Below are positions 19,601-28,054 of a DNA stretch of 64,000 nt, in pieces (the first letter of the stretch is position 1; each line of letters opens with the position of its first letter). Both the position numbers and the translations under genes were made by a program. The notes beneath the pieces are model-generated. The model saw only the letters and a program-made list of their open reading frames with translations. It had not been told where the DNA came from and did no database searches. The DNA lies in NCBI RefSeq assembly GCF_002072105.2, contig NZ_MTBC01000003.1:393359-457358 (forward strand), read 5' to 3'. Source of the stretch: Croceivirga radicis (GTDB lineage: Bacteria; Bacteroidota; Bacteroidia; Flavobacteriales; Flavobacteriaceae).

Positions 19601-19842
19601 CCCGTAATCCAGAAATTACCGTAATGAATAGAATTGGTACAGCTTCTGGCTATATCCAGAGTAGGCAAACAGGCATTACCAATACAGAACGTCAGTTACT
19701 AAAATTTGCGGAAGATGAATTAACCACCGCTTTAGAAAAAACCAATACCTTTTTTAATCAGAAGTGGAAACCCTATCAAAGCAGCATTAAAGCTTTGGAT
19801 TTATCGCCCTTTAAGGAGGTAAAAACATTTAGTTTAAAATAG
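16621..19842 (+). CDS. Large secreted BNR/VPS10-type beta-propeller protein
   Basis: 1073 residues with signal peptide ending SFGQ. Residues about 30-780 are repeated BNR/Asp-box units (SxDGGxTW variants such as SLDGGKSW, TTDGGKTW, SKDGGKTW, TQNGGQTW), the fold used by sialidases and VPS10/sortilin domains. A Lys/Glu-rich linker follows near 800-840, then a FlgD-like strand-rich segment and a helical C-terminus to 1073. Database annotation for such Bacteroidota proteins is usually glycosyl hydrolase, but I see no complete sialidase catalytic set, so enzymatic activity is uncertain. Confidence 0.82.
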   Translation: MKKPILLLLCLAVSCLSFGQEFSMELLQDIKPRNIGPAGMSGRVTTIDVVTDQPDVMYVGTASGGLWKSTSGGIKWEPIFDHELTASIGAVAIQQSNPSVIWVGTGEGNPRNSLNGGYGVYKSLDGGKSWMSMGLEKTRHIHRILIDPTDPNTVYVGAIGSPWGIHEERGVYKTTDGGKTWKKILYTNPKSGVADMVMDPSNPNKILVAMWEHKRDPWFFKSGGEGSGLYMTHDGGENWKKLSNEDGLPKGELGRIGLAIAKNKPNIVYALVEAKKNALYKSIDGGFKWKKVNDKEEIGNRPFYYSDIRVDPENENRLISVFTYVNVSEDGGKSFTALMPAYGVANGVHPDHHAFYIHPENGQFMIDGNDGGLNISKDGGKTWRFIGNLPVAQFYHISVDNEYPYNVYGGMQDNGSWRGPAYVWKAQGIRNSYWQEIAFGDGFDVVPDKDNSQYGYAMSQQGFVSRYDWKTGNNYIVRPTPPDADTKLRFNWNAGIGQDPFDNSTVYFGSQFVHKSTDKGLTWQVISPDLTTNDPEKQKQSESGGLTMDATGAENHCTVLVIEPSPVEKDMLWVGTDDGRVHITQNGGQTWTEVTANLKGLPKGSWIPQIKASQKNKGEALLIANDYRRFNYTPYAYRTKDYGKTWTRIVDGNDVESYTLSIIEDPENPNLVFLGTDDGLYVSFNAGEKWQKWGKSFPTVSTKDLAIHPREQDLVIGTFGRAAWVLDDIRPLRAIAKDMSILNKEVALFESPTAYLASYQQPTGSRFGADALYNAENREYGAMLTYFLKEGSKKADKAAKKEEKEDAEEAETNQKEMTGVQKKDSVQFDIIDGDRLIRTLKIKTPEKAGFHRLYWNMDEKGPDRPSRRISKGKRERGGVTVKPGTYRVQVSHGTTMDETTIKVETDPRLDVDMASVNEVYNTAKQLQDFTQTAADAVKQLVESKELANSFKKDMQDLDKEKFKEQIKASKEIVKEIDSVIALYIGKEDKRQGITRNPEITVMNRIGTASGYIQSRQTGITNTERQLLKFAEDELTTALEKTNTFFNQKWKPYQSSIKALDLSPFKEVKTFSLK

Positions 19843-19848
19843 TAACCC

Positions 19849-19883
19849 AATAGGTCCATTCCCACAAAGGGAATGGACCTATT
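19849..19883 (+). terminator. Intrinsic terminator after the BNR gene
   Basis: 15-bp perfect stem AATAGGTCCATTCCC / GGGAATGGACCTATT, loop ACAAA, followed by a short T-rich stretch. Confidence 0.85.
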
Positions 19884-19915
19884 ATTTAACATCTTATAGA
19901 ATTACATAGAGGCTT

Positions 19916-20611
19916 ATGAAAAAGTTAATAGCTCTTGGACTATTATTAACCTCACTTTTTACCCATTCCCAAATTAACGGAGAAGGTGAGTTAGGTGCAT
20001 GGTACATGTATTTTGGTACCAACAAGCTCGCAGAAAAATGGAGCTTACATACCGAGGCACAATTTAGATATTTTGAAACTACAGATAACTTTAACCAGTT
20101 ATTGCTGCGTACCGGAGCCAATTACCATATTAACCAAGATGCTATTGCAACCCTAGGTTATGGATTTATTGAAACAGACGGTAGCTTTTTAAATTTGCCA
20201 GGAGAGACCAATAGTAAAGAACACCGAATTTTTGAACAGTTTATTTTAAAAAATAAAGTTTGGGAATTGCTATTTGAACACCGGTATCGTCTAGAACAAC
20301 GTTTTTTGGAGTTTGCCAATAACACTACGGATACGCAACACCGTGCACGTTATCGCCTGCAAGTTACACTCCCCTTGACCAATACCTTTTTCTTAAATTT
20401 TTACGATGAATTATTCATTAACCTGCAAGACGATTTGTTTGGTCAAAACCGCCTTTACGGTGCTTTAGGTGTACATGTAACGGAAAACAGCAGCGTGCAA
20501 ATTGGTTACTTAAGAAACCAATTTACCAATGCGGTTTATGATAGACTCCAGATAGGAATCTTCTATAATCCCGACTTATCTGGTCTCTTTAAAAAGAAAT
20601 CTAAAAGTTAA
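19916..20611 (+). CDS. DUF2490 domain-containing outer-membrane-type protein
   Basis: 231 residues with signal peptide MKKLIALGLLLTSLFTHSQ. The mature part has alternating beta-strands (KWSLHTEAQFRYFE, LFEHRYRLEQRFLE, ARYRLQVTLPL) with the pattern of a monomeric barrel and matches the DUF2490 family. Function is unknown. It is probably anchored in the outer membrane. It has its own promoter region after a terminator and is followed 53 nt later by the hydrolase-OsmC gene. Confidence 0.82.
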   Translation: MKKLIALGLLLTSLFTHSQINGEGELGAWYMYFGTNKLAEKWSLHTEAQFRYFETTDNFNQLLLRTGANYHINQDAIATLGYGFIETDGSFLNLPGETNSKEHRIFEQFILKNKVWELLFEHRYRLEQRFLEFANNTTDTQHRARYRLQVTLPLTNTFFLNFYDELFINLQDDLFGQNRLYGALGVHVTENSSVQIGYLRNQFTNAVYDRLQIGIFYNPDLSGLFKKKSKS

Positions 20612-20664
20612 CATTTCAGGGCATTAAACACCACTTACTTTGGCCTTGTTAAAAATAAATAGTT

Positions 20665-21879
20665 ATGAAAACGGACAAAGTTAAGTTTACCAATAATAAA
20701 GGCCAGCAATTAGTTGGTCTTTTAGAATTTCCTGTTAATAGGCATCCGCACAATTTTGTGCTTTTTGCACATTGCTTTACCTGCACTAAAAACCTTTTGG
20801 CCATAAAAAACATTTCTAGAGGCTTAACCGCCAACGGGTTTGGAGTGTTACGATTTGATTTTACTGGATTGGGAGAAAGTGAAGGCGACTTTGCGGATAC
20901 CAATTTTTCTGGTAACGTGGAAGATTTAATAGCAGCTGCAAATTTTCTAGGTAAAACATACCAAGCACCACGTCTATTAGTAGGCCATTCCTTAGGGGGC
21001 GCAGCCGTTTTACAAGCTGCCGCTAAATTAGATTCTGTAATAGCAGTAGCTACCATAGGGGCACCTAGCCATCCAAAGCATGTAAAACATCTTTTTAAAT
21101 CAGATTTAGAAAAAATAAACACAACCGGAAATGCGGTTGTAAATTTAGGCGGAAGGGATTTCACAATTAAAAGACAATTTATATCGGACTTAGAGGAACA
21201 TGGGGCAAAAGAGGCCATAAAAAACTTAAGAAAACCCCTGCTAGTAATGCATTCGCCACAAGATACCGTTGTAGGTATTAAAAATGCAGAAGAAATTTAT
21301 ACCGCAGCGCATCACCCCAAAAGTTATGTTTCCCTGGATGGTGCAGACCACTTATTATCCCGCCAAGAAGATTCTCTATATTCAGGAAACCTAATTGGTA
21401 CCTGGGCCGCACGTTATGTGGATATTACCAAGGAGGCCTCGGTAAAAACCACACACGAAGTTGTAGCCAGTTTGGATAGTGAAGATAATTTTACAACGCA
21501 AATGAAAGTGGGCGACCATTTTATGGTAGCAGATGAGCCTATTTCTTTTGGAGGCAATAACTTTGGCCCTTCACCTTATGAAATGGTATCTGCCGGCCTA
21601 TCTGCTTGTACCGCTATGACCGTACAAATGTATGCCAAACGCAAAAGTTGGCCTTTAACAAATATAGAGGTGCATACAACGTACAGCAAAGAGCATGCTT
21701 TAGACTGCGAAAGTTGCGAAGAAGCCGGTTCAAAAATTGATACGTTTAATAGGTTTATAAGGTTTACAGGTAATTTAACTACGGCACAGCAAGACAAATT
21801 ATTGGAAATTGCTGATAAATGCCCTGTTCACAGAACTTTGCAAACCAAAACCCAGATTATTACAAAGAAAATTAATTAG
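20665..21879 (+). CDS. Bifunctional alpha/beta hydrolase - OsmC family protein
   Basis: 404 residues, cytoplasmic. Residues 1-255 are an alpha/beta hydrolase with nucleophile S109 in VGHSLGGA, an acid in HSPQDTV near 193 and His in GADHLLS near 231. Residues about 270-404 are an OsmC/Ohr-type domain with two peroxidatic-pathway cysteines (GLSACTAM and DKCPVHRTL), which reduces organic peroxides in characterised members. A CxxC (DCESCEE) lies between the cysteines. The fusion is widespread and implies detoxification of a hydrolysed, peroxidised or acylated substrate. The next gene is a superoxide dismutase. Confidence 0.92.
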   Translation: MKTDKVKFTNNKGQQLVGLLEFPVNRHPHNFVLFAHCFTCTKNLLAIKNISRGLTANGFGVLRFDFTGLGESEGDFADTNFSGNVEDLIAAANFLGKTYQAPRLLVGHSLGGAAVLQAAAKLDSVIAVATIGAPSHPKHVKHLFKSDLEKINTTGNAVVNLGGRDFTIKRQFISDLEEHGAKEAIKNLRKPLLVMHSPQDTVVGIKNAEEIYTAAHHPKSYVSLDGADHLLSRQEDSLYSGNLIGTWAARYVDITKEASVKTTHEVVASLDSEDNFTTQMKVGDHFMVADEPISFGGNNFGPSPYEMVSAGLSACTAMTVQMYAKRKSWPLTNIEVHTTYSKEHALDCESCEEAGSKIDTFNRFIRFTGNLTTAQQDKLLEIADKCPVHRTLQTKTQIITKKIN

Positions 21880-21991
21880 ACTTACCAATAGAGCACATAG
21901 TTTTTACAATTGTGCTAAGAATGATTTACTCCATTTTTGATTTGAGCCGCTTATTTTTTTACTTTTAACAAAATCTAAAAGTCTATTACAA

Positions 21992-22591
21992 ATGAAAAAA
22001 CTAGCAATATTACCCTTAGCCACTTTACTTATAGCCCTAGGCAGTTGTAAAGAAGCTAAAAAAGAAACCAAAGAAGGCATGCAAGAGGTAGAGGAAAGCA
22101 TGGATAAAGTAGTTGAAGAGGTTACCAATGAAATTGAAGTGGAAAAAATTACTTTTACCCTTGAGCCAAAAAGCGATAGCAATGTAAATGGGGAAGCTAC
22201 TTTTGAATCTAATGGAGAAAAAGTTATGATGATTGCCAAACTATCTGGGTTAACACCTGGAGAGCACGCCATACATTTACACGAAAAGGCAGATTGTTCT
22301 TCTGCGGATGGAAAATCTACTGGCGGCCACTGGAACCCTACATTTAAGCCACATGGTAAGTGGGGCGCAGAGGAAGGCTACCACAAAGGGGATATTGGTA
22401 ACTTTACAGCAGACGAGGAAGGAAACGCAACCGTTGAATTTGCTACAGACGAATGGTGTATTGGCTGTGAAGATGAAACCAAGAATATATTAGGTAAAGC
22501 GGTTATCGTGCACCAAGGCGTGGACGACTATACTTCACAACCAAGTGGAGCTGCCGGAGCAAGAGTAGCTTGTACGGGGATAATCCAATAA
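21992..22591 (+). CDS. sodC: Cu/Zn superoxide dismutase, lipoprotein
   Basis: 199 residues with lipobox ending at Cys19 (LIALGSC), then a Glu/Lys-rich tether to about residue 50. Metal ligands are visible: Cu H95 and H97 (HAIHLHE), bridging H113 (GGHWNP), Zn H121, H131 and D134, Cu H174 (VIVHQG); C102 and C194 form the conserved disulphide. Catalytic context RVACTGII is intact. A CxxC (EWCIGC, 156-159) is extra. It dismutates superoxide in the periplasm or on the outer face. A perfect terminator follows. Confidence 0.95.
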   Translation: MKKLAILPLATLLIALGSCKEAKKETKEGMQEVEESMDKVVEEVTNEIEVEKITFTLEPKSDSNVNGEATFESNGEKVMMIAKLSGLTPGEHAIHLHEKADCSSADGKSTGGHWNPTFKPHGKWGAEEGYHKGDIGNFTADEEGNATVEFATDEWCIGCEDETKNILGKAVIVHQGVDDYTSQPSGAAGARVACTGIIQ

Positions 22592-22609
22592 AAAGAACAT
22601 CAAATTAGA

Positions 22610-22635
22610 AAACCGCTCTTAAGAGCGGTTTTTTT
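22610..22635 (+). terminator. Intrinsic terminator of sodC
   Basis: AAACCGCTCTTAAGAGCGGTTT is a perfect inverted repeat (positions 22610-22631, central TTAA loop) followed by TTTT. Confidence 0.9.
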
Positions 22636-23982
22636 GTGCATAATACCAAACCTTTAATCCTCTTGAAACGAAGCAAAACAAATTCAAGGTTCTTACAAAT
22701 AATAAACCCCGCCAAAAGCCCAATTTTTTATGGTTATATTATCTTGCTAGTAGGCACCATTGGTGTCTATTTTAGTATTCCTGGGCAAACAATAGGCGTT
22801 TCCGTATTTACAGACCCCGTTAAAGATGCATTGGGGCTTACCCGCAACCAATTTAGCAATGCGTACATGATCGGTACCATCCTTAGCTCCTTGACTATTG
22901 GCCGGGCGGGTGTTTGGTTTGATAAATATGGTGCTATAATCGTAGCATTTGGAGCTGCGGTTTTATTGGGAATAACAGTACTTTTATGCTCCGTTTCTAC
23001 CATTTTAAGCGAAAGCTTGGCTACACTTTTAAATAGCCCTAGTTGGTGGATTCCCTTTGGTGTAATGATTGTCTTATTTTATTTACTTCGATTTTCTGGG
23101 CAAGGTGTTTTAACCATGGCGTCAAGAAATGTGATCATGATTTGGTTTGATGCGCATAGAGGAAAAGTTAATATGTTTACCAGTATTGCGCTTTCCTTTG
23201 GTTTCTCCTCATCACCATTATGGATTAACTACTTAATAGAAGGTCATGGTTGGCAACAAGCGTGGCAATTTATGGGTATAGCCCTATTGTGTTTCTCAAT
23301 TTTAATTCTACTTTTTTACAAAAACAAACCAGAAGACCATGGGCTTCACCCAGACGGTAAACAGTCTAGCAAACCAAGGCAACAAACAGCCTCTGTAAAC
23401 ACGTACAAACAATTTACACTAAAAGAAGCCAAACAAACAAGGGCCTTTTGGGTGTATGGGCTAATGCTCGCCTTTAATAGTTTTTTCATTACAGGATTAA
23501 CCTTTCACGTAATTTCTATATTTACTACACAAGGCTATGAAAAAGAAGATGCCATAGCCATATTCTTGCCCGCTTCCGTAATTTCGGTTTGCACCTCTAC
23601 CCTATTTAATTGGCTAAGTGATAAGCTTCAGCTTAAAACTTTATTACACCTAATGCAGTTTGGTGGCATTATTTGCTCTATAGGTTTTTTAATTTTAGAC
23701 TCTAAAGTTGGTGTTCTTCTTCTAATTATAGGTTTTGGCTTAATGGGCGGATTATTTGCCGTACTTAATACGGTAACCTGGCCCAGATTTTATGGACGTG
23801 ATTTTTTGGGGGCAATTACCAGCCGGGTCATGAGTTTTTTAATTTTGGGTAGTGCCTTGGCCCCATCTTTATTTAGCCTATGTTACTCCTATTTAGGGAG
23901 CTACAACCCAATTGGATACCTAGGATTGGCATTCGTAAGCTTTTTAGTAGTGGCTAGTATCCATGCCAAAAATCCACAATAG
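22636..23982 (+). CDS. MFS transporter, non-ATG start
   Basis: 448 residues with twelve membrane helices in two halves joined by a loop of about 35 residues (PDGKQSSKPRQQ). It belongs to the major facilitator superfamily, in the oxalate/formate-antiporter-like or monocarboxylate-like group by general look (FYGYIILLVGTIGVYFSIPGQ at the N-terminus), though the substrate is unknown. No ATG exists before the first helix. The longest start is GTG at 22636, right behind the sodC terminator; TTG at 22663 (LKRSKTNSRF) is the other option and leaves more room for a promoter. Confidence 0.85.
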   Translation: MHNTKPLILLKRSKTNSRFLQIINPAKSPIFYGYIILLVGTIGVYFSIPGQTIGVSVFTDPVKDALGLTRNQFSNAYMIGTILSSLTIGRAGVWFDKYGAIIVAFGAAVLLGITVLLCSVSTILSESLATLLNSPSWWIPFGVMIVLFYLLRFSGQGVLTMASRNVIMIWFDAHRGKVNMFTSIALSFGFSSSPLWINYLIEGHGWQQAWQFMGIALLCFSILILLFYKNKPEDHGLHPDGKQSSKPRQQTASVNTYKQFTLKEAKQTRAFWVYGLMLAFNSFFITGLTFHVISIFTTQGYEKEDAIAIFLPASVISVCTSTLFNWLSDKLQLKTLLHLMQFGGIICSIGFLILDSKVGVLLLIIGFGLMGGLFAVLNTVTWPRFYGRDFLGAITSRVMSFLILGSALAPSLFSLCYSYLGSYNPIGYLGLAFVSFLVVASIHAKNPQ

Positions 23983-24049
23983 CTATTTTGTGTAAATTGA
24001 GTGTGATGGTTATTGCACAAGCCATTTTTCTTTTGCTATATTTAACCCG

Positions 24050-24586
24050 ATGGTAATAGACCTTGATAATTTAATTGTTCGGTTCAAAGAAAAAGACCCA
24101 ACAGCATTTGACCAACTCCATGGTATGTACGCAGAGAATATCTGTGGCGTTATCAATACCATAGTTCGTGATCCTGAGCGAGCCCAAGAGCTATGCCAAG
24201 ACGTGTTCGTTAAAATCTGGCATAATGCCGAAAGTTACGACAGTTCTAAAGGACGATTTTTTACTTGGATTTTAAATATAGCCCGTAATACGGCCATAGA
24301 CGAGGTTCGTTCTAAATCACATAAAAACCAAAAGAAAAACCTACATGTAGATTTTTTCGTAGGTATTCTTGAAGGCCAAGACAATATGGATTCTAAAACG
24401 GATACCATTGGCCTAAAAAAACTATTGCAAAACCTAAAAGCTAAGTGCACTCAAATAATAGAACTTTTATATTTTAAGGGGTATACACAGAAAGAAGTTT
24501 CTGAAGAGTTGGCCATACCTATTGGAACGGTAAAAACTAGAAATAGGAGTTGTATTGGGCAAATTAGGGAAAACTTGAAATTGTAG
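24050..24586 (+). CDS. ECF-type RNA polymerase sigma factor
   Basis: 178 residues. Region 2 is seen at about 20-90 (AQELCQDVFVKIWHNAESYD, GRFFTWILNIARNTAIDEVRS) and region 4 at about 125-178 (GYTQKEVSEELAIPIGTVKTR). It directs transcription of an unknown regulon. The stop codon touches the start of the next gene, an anti-sigma factor, which is the usual arrangement for ECF pairs. A TATATTTA box near 24036 may be its promoter. Confidence 0.94.
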   Translation: MVIDLDNLIVRFKEKDPTAFDQLHGMYAENICGVINTIVRDPERAQELCQDVFVKIWHNAESYDSSKGRFFTWILNIARNTAIDEVRSKSHKNQKKNLHVDFFVGILEGQDNMDSKTDTIGLKKLLQNLKAKCTQIIELLYFKGYTQKEVSEELAIPIGTVKTRNRSCIGQIRENLKL

Positions 24587-25378
24587 ATGGATATTGAAAA
24601 ATACATAGCGTCCGGTGTGCTGGAACTTTACGTTGCAGGATTGCTTTCAGAAAAGGAAAATCTGGAGGTAGATGCGCTTGCACAACAATATCCGGAGATT
24701 AAAACTGAAATTATTGCCATAGAAACCGCAATTCTGGCTTTGAGTAAGTCGGTTTCGCCAGGTGTGCCTAGTTCCAATTTAAGTGGTATCCACAACAGAA
24801 TCCATAAGGTTAGAACATTAGATACACCAACCAAAAAACAAACCAATTGGCTTAGTTACACAGGTTGGGCAGCCGCTATTTTGTTTGCGGCAGGTTTATT
24901 GTGGATGTACAATCAAAACAACACATTAAAATCTAACATAGAAGTAGTTAACCAAGAAAAACTAAAATTAAAAGACACTTTAAACCAAACCAAGTCTAGT
25001 AAAATAAAGACGGAAACACTTCTCGAAGAGCTACGAGACCAAAATGTAGCCGTGGTTGCATTAGGTGGGCAAGCCGTTTCTCCGGAATCTTTTGCTAAGG
25101 CCTACTGGAATAAGGAAGAAAACAAAGTGTTTATAGATGCCAGCGGATTACCGGAACCCCCAGAAGGGTATACTTACCAAGTTTGGTCTTTAAAACTTGA
25201 ACCACTAACCCCTTCTAGTTTAGGTTTATTAGACGATTTTGCCGCTAATGACACTAAGGTTTTTGAATTGGAAAACACTAACGAATCTGAAGCATTTGGT
25301 ATAACACTTGAGCCAGCCGGTGGTAGTGAGTCGCCTACGCTAGAACAATTATATACATTAGGAGCGGTAGGTGCTTAA
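24587..25378 (+). CDS. Transmembrane anti-sigma factor with RskA C-terminal domain
   Basis: 263 residues. The N-terminus (1-80) is a cytosolic sigma-binding segment (VLELYVAGLLSEKENLEVDALAQQYPE), followed by one membrane helix (about 90-107, WAAAILFAAGLLWMY), a coiled coil (about 108-145) and an extracytoplasmic anti-sigma-K domain (WNKEENKVFIDASGLPEPPEGYTYQVW). It should hold the preceding sigma factor inactive until a periplasmic signal is received. Zero-base spacing to the sigma gene supports translational coupling. Confidence 0.92.
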   Translation: MDIEKYIASGVLELYVAGLLSEKENLEVDALAQQYPEIKTEIIAIETAILALSKSVSPGVPSSNLSGIHNRIHKVRTLDTPTKKQTNWLSYTGWAAAILFAAGLLWMYNQNNTLKSNIEVVNQEKLKLKDTLNQTKSSKIKTETLLEELRDQNVAVVALGGQAVSPESFAKAYWNKEENKVFIDASGLPEPPEGYTYQVWSLKLEPLTPSSLGLLDDFAANDTKVFELENTNESEAFGITLEPAGGSESPTLEQLYTLGAVGA

Positions 25379-25381
25379 TAG

Positions 25382-26380
25382 TTATTTTTTCAACTTACGC
25401 TTTTCGTGGATGGCCAAAGCTTTTACAAGCCAATTTGGCACGGGTTTATTGCCGTTATCACCTCTTAAATTATAATATAAATTTAAAGGCTTACATATGG
25501 GTACTTTGTGGGTTTCTACCAATTCTATCAAGGTACCGTCTGGGTCTTCTAAATAGGCAAAACGCCCTGCGGCCGCACCCATATTAAAAGAATCCGCACT
25601 ATCTACGGTAAAATGGTATCCTACATTAGCTGCGGTAGATTTAAGATTCTCTAGGTTAAAAACGTCAAAACAAAGATGTATGTATCCCAAATCTCCCCAA
25701 TATCTATCTTCGTAAATTTTTGTTCGCTTTGCCGTTAAACATTCCAATAGTACCAACTTGTACTTACCGTATAAAGTTCCAAAACCGCCTGGATTTTCAT
25801 TGGTACTACATAACTCTACTTTTCTAAATTGTTCATTACCCCCGGATATTGTATAAAACTCGTTGCCCATTATAGTTTTATCCGAAGTAATTTTCAACTT
25901 AAATAATTGCCGATAAAATGTTAATGCCTTTTCCATATTGGAAACTCCTATTACAACACCAGCAACCCCACTATTCGTATTTTTTTTATCCGTAGTTGGT
26001 TCTAAGACCAACCAATTACCATTTAAATCTTGTTCATAAGATTGGGCAGTTTTGGTATTAGCTTTAAGTATGAGCGCGTTAATGCCTAAACTACCCCAGA
26101 GAAATGGAGATTTTTGAGACAGTGGCTTTCTTTTGGTGAATTGCCATATTTCAAGTCCGCCCCCACCATTTAAATTTAGGCTTAACAAGGCCCTACGCTG
26201 TTCCACGGAATTACCAGTATATTTTGTCATTAACTGGGCATTAGCCACGTCATCAAACACCAAAATATTAAACCCTTTGTATTTATTGTACCAATTAAAA
26301 GTCTCAACTAAATTGTTAACACCAATACCTACTTGCTGTATGCCATTAATTTGATACTTATTGTTTTGCGGTTGCTGCAT
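25382..26380 (-). CDS. VOC family protein with two glyoxalase-like modules
   Basis: 332 residues, cytoplasmic. Two vicinal-oxygen-chelate modules are visible: about 12-110 (GIQQVGIGVNNLVETFNWYNKYKGF) and about 140-275 (VVIGVSNMEKALTFYRQLF, then FAYLEDPDGTLIELVETHKV). The C-terminal 60 residues lie outside the VOC fold. Metal-binding His/Glu are visible in the second module (YIHLCFD and LIELVE). The reaction is unknown. Its start overlaps the end of the glycosyltransferase gene by 23 nt, indicating an operon. Confidence 0.85.
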   Translation of the reverse strand: MQQPQNNKYQINGIQQVGIGVNNLVETFNWYNKYKGFNILVFDDVANAQLMTKYTGNSVEQRRALLSLNLNGGGGLEIWQFTKRKPLSQKSPFLWGSLGINALILKANTKTAQSYEQDLNGNWLVLEPTTDKKNTNSGVAGVVIGVSNMEKALTFYRQLFKLKITSDKTIMGNEFYTISGGNEQFRKVELCSTNENPGGFGTLYGKYKLVLLECLTAKRTKIYEDRYWGDLGYIHLCFDVFNLENLKSTAANVGYHFTVDSADSFNMGAAAGRFAYLEDPDGTLIELVETHKVPICKPLNLYYNLRGDNGNKPVPNWLVKALAIHEKRKLKK

Positions 26381-27074
26381 AAGGGGTGCTAAGAAGTTTT
26401 GAATGGAGTTGTTTTAATTTTTTTGCGGGATATCCCATTCTAAAAAGAATAACCAATAATAGATTAGATAAATTCACCTTTAGGTATGAATTTGTTTCGT
26501 ACTTGCGTGAAGAAACAACAAGATTATTGGGGATTATGGTATAGGAATAATTGTTTTGTTTTATCCTACGGAAAATTTCAAAATCTTCCATGATTACCTG
26601 GTTTGGATCAAAGCCGTTCAAGGCTTTGAAAACACTAGCTTTTATAAATAAACATTGGTCTCCACCTCCGGTGAAGATACCATCTTTTTTGGTGAAACTT
26701 GAATTTATGTTTAGTAAAAAACTGTCTTTATCAAATTTATAGGAAAAGAATCCTGCGTCCATACCGGCGCTTAATGTAACTTTAATATCCCTAAAAAAAC
26801 CTTGTGGCGGTCTAACATCTGCATGTAAAAAAGCATAGTAATCACCTTTGGCCATAGCAACACCATAGTTCATTTGTTTAGCCCTACCCATTTCTGTGCA
26901 GCGAAAACACCTTACCTTATTTTCCAGGCAAATTTCTTCTGAATTATCTGCATTACAAGCAGATACTACCACTATTACTTCCATTAAATAAGGCGCTCCA
27001 TCCTTTGTTAAGGTGGGCAAAAGCTCAATTAGGTTTTTAGCCTCGTTATGAGCTGGAATTATTACGCTAACCAA
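26358..27074 (-). CDS. Family 2 glycosyltransferase (TIGR04283-like), TTG start
   Basis: 238 residues of a GT-A glycosyltransferase: VSVIIPAHNEAKNL at the start, FLHADVRPP as the DxD-like metal/nucleotide site near 90, and GGGDQCLFIKASVFKALNGF with an acidic MEDFEIFRR near 170. The family resembles TIGR04283, some members of which sit with arsenosugar or lipid-linked biosynthesis genes. No ATG is available; TTG at 27074 directly before VSVIIP is the only sensible start. It is the first gene of a two-gene operon with the VOC protein. Confidence 0.85.
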   Translation of the reverse strand: MVSVIIPAHNEAKNLIELLPTLTKDGAPYLMEVIVVVSACNADNSEEICLENKVRCFRCTEMGRAKQMNYGVAMAKGDYYAFLHADVRPPQGFFRDIKVTLSAGMDAGFFSYKFDKDSFLLNINSSFTKKDGIFTGGGDQCLFIKASVFKALNGFDPNQVIMEDFEIFRRIKQNNYSYTIIPNNLVVSSRKYETNSYLKVNLSNLLLVILFRMGYPAKKLKQLHSKLLSTPYAATAKQ

Positions 27075-27203
27075 TTTATATTTTTTGCTGTACCTACGTA
27101 AATTTGTTTTAGTCGGTTTGTTTTTGAAAGGAGTTCTTTACATTTCCGTCCAAACCAATGGCTTACTTATTACGTATATTTTAAAGTTTATAAGATACTC
27201 CAA

Positions 27204-27986
27204 ATGAAATTAAAACACTTACTGGTTCCATTATTAATCTTAGTACTAAGTTGTGGAACCAAAAAAACAGCTTTAACGGACATTACGGAATCAACAGAGT
27301 TAAACGCCCTGTCCGAAGAATTGTTGGAACGAATTAAAAATTCTGAAGAAACCCAATCTATAGAAAAGCGTATCGCCGTATTAGACTTCAATGTCTTGGA
27401 CACCACTTTAAAATCAGATGCCCAAAAGTATGCGTTTTGGCTTAATGTTTACAATGCTTACATACAGTTAATTTTAAAGGAGCATCCAGAATTTTATGAA
27501 GATAGGGGTACATTTTTCTCCAAAGAGCAAATAAAAATTGCTGGTGAAACAGTCTCTTTTGAAACGATAGAACACGGTATTTTACGTAAATCACAGTGGG
27601 ATTTAGGTCTTGGATATATTAGAAAATGGTTTCCAGGTAAATTTGAAAGAAAATTACGAGTTGCCAAGAGAGACTACCGGGTTCATTTTGCGTTAAATTG
27701 TGGCGCAAAAGATTGCCCACCGGTAGCTATATATACCCCTAGCAAGGTTAACCAGCAACTTAAAAAGGGAACCCAGAAATACCTAGAAGCAACTACAGAT
27801 TACGACAAGAATACCAATACGGCAAATGTAACTTCTTTATTTAGTTGGTTTAGAGGAGATTTTGGTGGTAAAAAAGGAACCAAGAAGATACTAAAAGAAC
27901 ACAAACTTATACCTCAAAAGAAAGTAGACCTGAAGTACAAAAATTACGATTGGACTTTAGCCTTGGACAATTTTATTGATTTATAA
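27204..27986 (+). CDS. DUF547 domain-containing lipoprotein
   Basis: 260 residues with lipobox LVLSCGTKK (Cys15). The rest matches the DUF547 family: AFWLNVYNAYIQLILKEHPE, ISFETIEHGILRK-like segment near 130, and HFALNCGAKDCPPVAIYTP near 180, whose Cys and His may be catalytic. DUF547 resembles papain/transglutaminase folds, but no activity is established here. It is monocistronic and convergent with the TPR gene. Confidence 0.88.
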   Translation: MKLKHLLVPLLILVLSCGTKKTALTDITESTELNALSEELLERIKNSEETQSIEKRIAVLDFNVLDTTLKSDAQKYAFWLNVYNAYIQLILKEHPEFYEDRGTFFSKEQIKIAGETVSFETIEHGILRKSQWDLGLGYIRKWFPGKFERKLRVAKRDYRVHFALNCGAKDCPPVAIYTPSKVNQQLKKGTQKYLEATTDYDKNTNTANVTSLFSWFRGDFGGKKGTKKILKEHKLIPQKKVDLKYKNYDWTLALDNFIDL

Positions 27987-28012
27987 AAAATGCCCCCAAT
28001 TTCTTGAGGGCA
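27985..28012 (-). terminator. Intrinsic terminator for the minus-strand TPR gene
   Basis: Read on the minus strand: TGCCCTC / GGGGGCA stem (7 bp with one G-U) and an 8-nt loop, followed by TTTTTT. It also abuts the stop of the convergent DUF547 gene. Confidence 0.75.
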
Positions 28013-28054
28013 TCACCAAATAAAAACCAAACAATTAAACAACCAACCTAATTT

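Noticed and set aside
21904..22272. Minus-strand frame antisense to sodC
   Set aside because: Shadow of the coding strand; no start site or homologous pattern.
23987..24000. TTTGTGTAAATTGA, close to one half of the Crp-like palindrome, before the ECF sigma gene
   Set aside because: Only one half matches; the second half-site is missing, so chance similarity in AT-rich DNA is likely.
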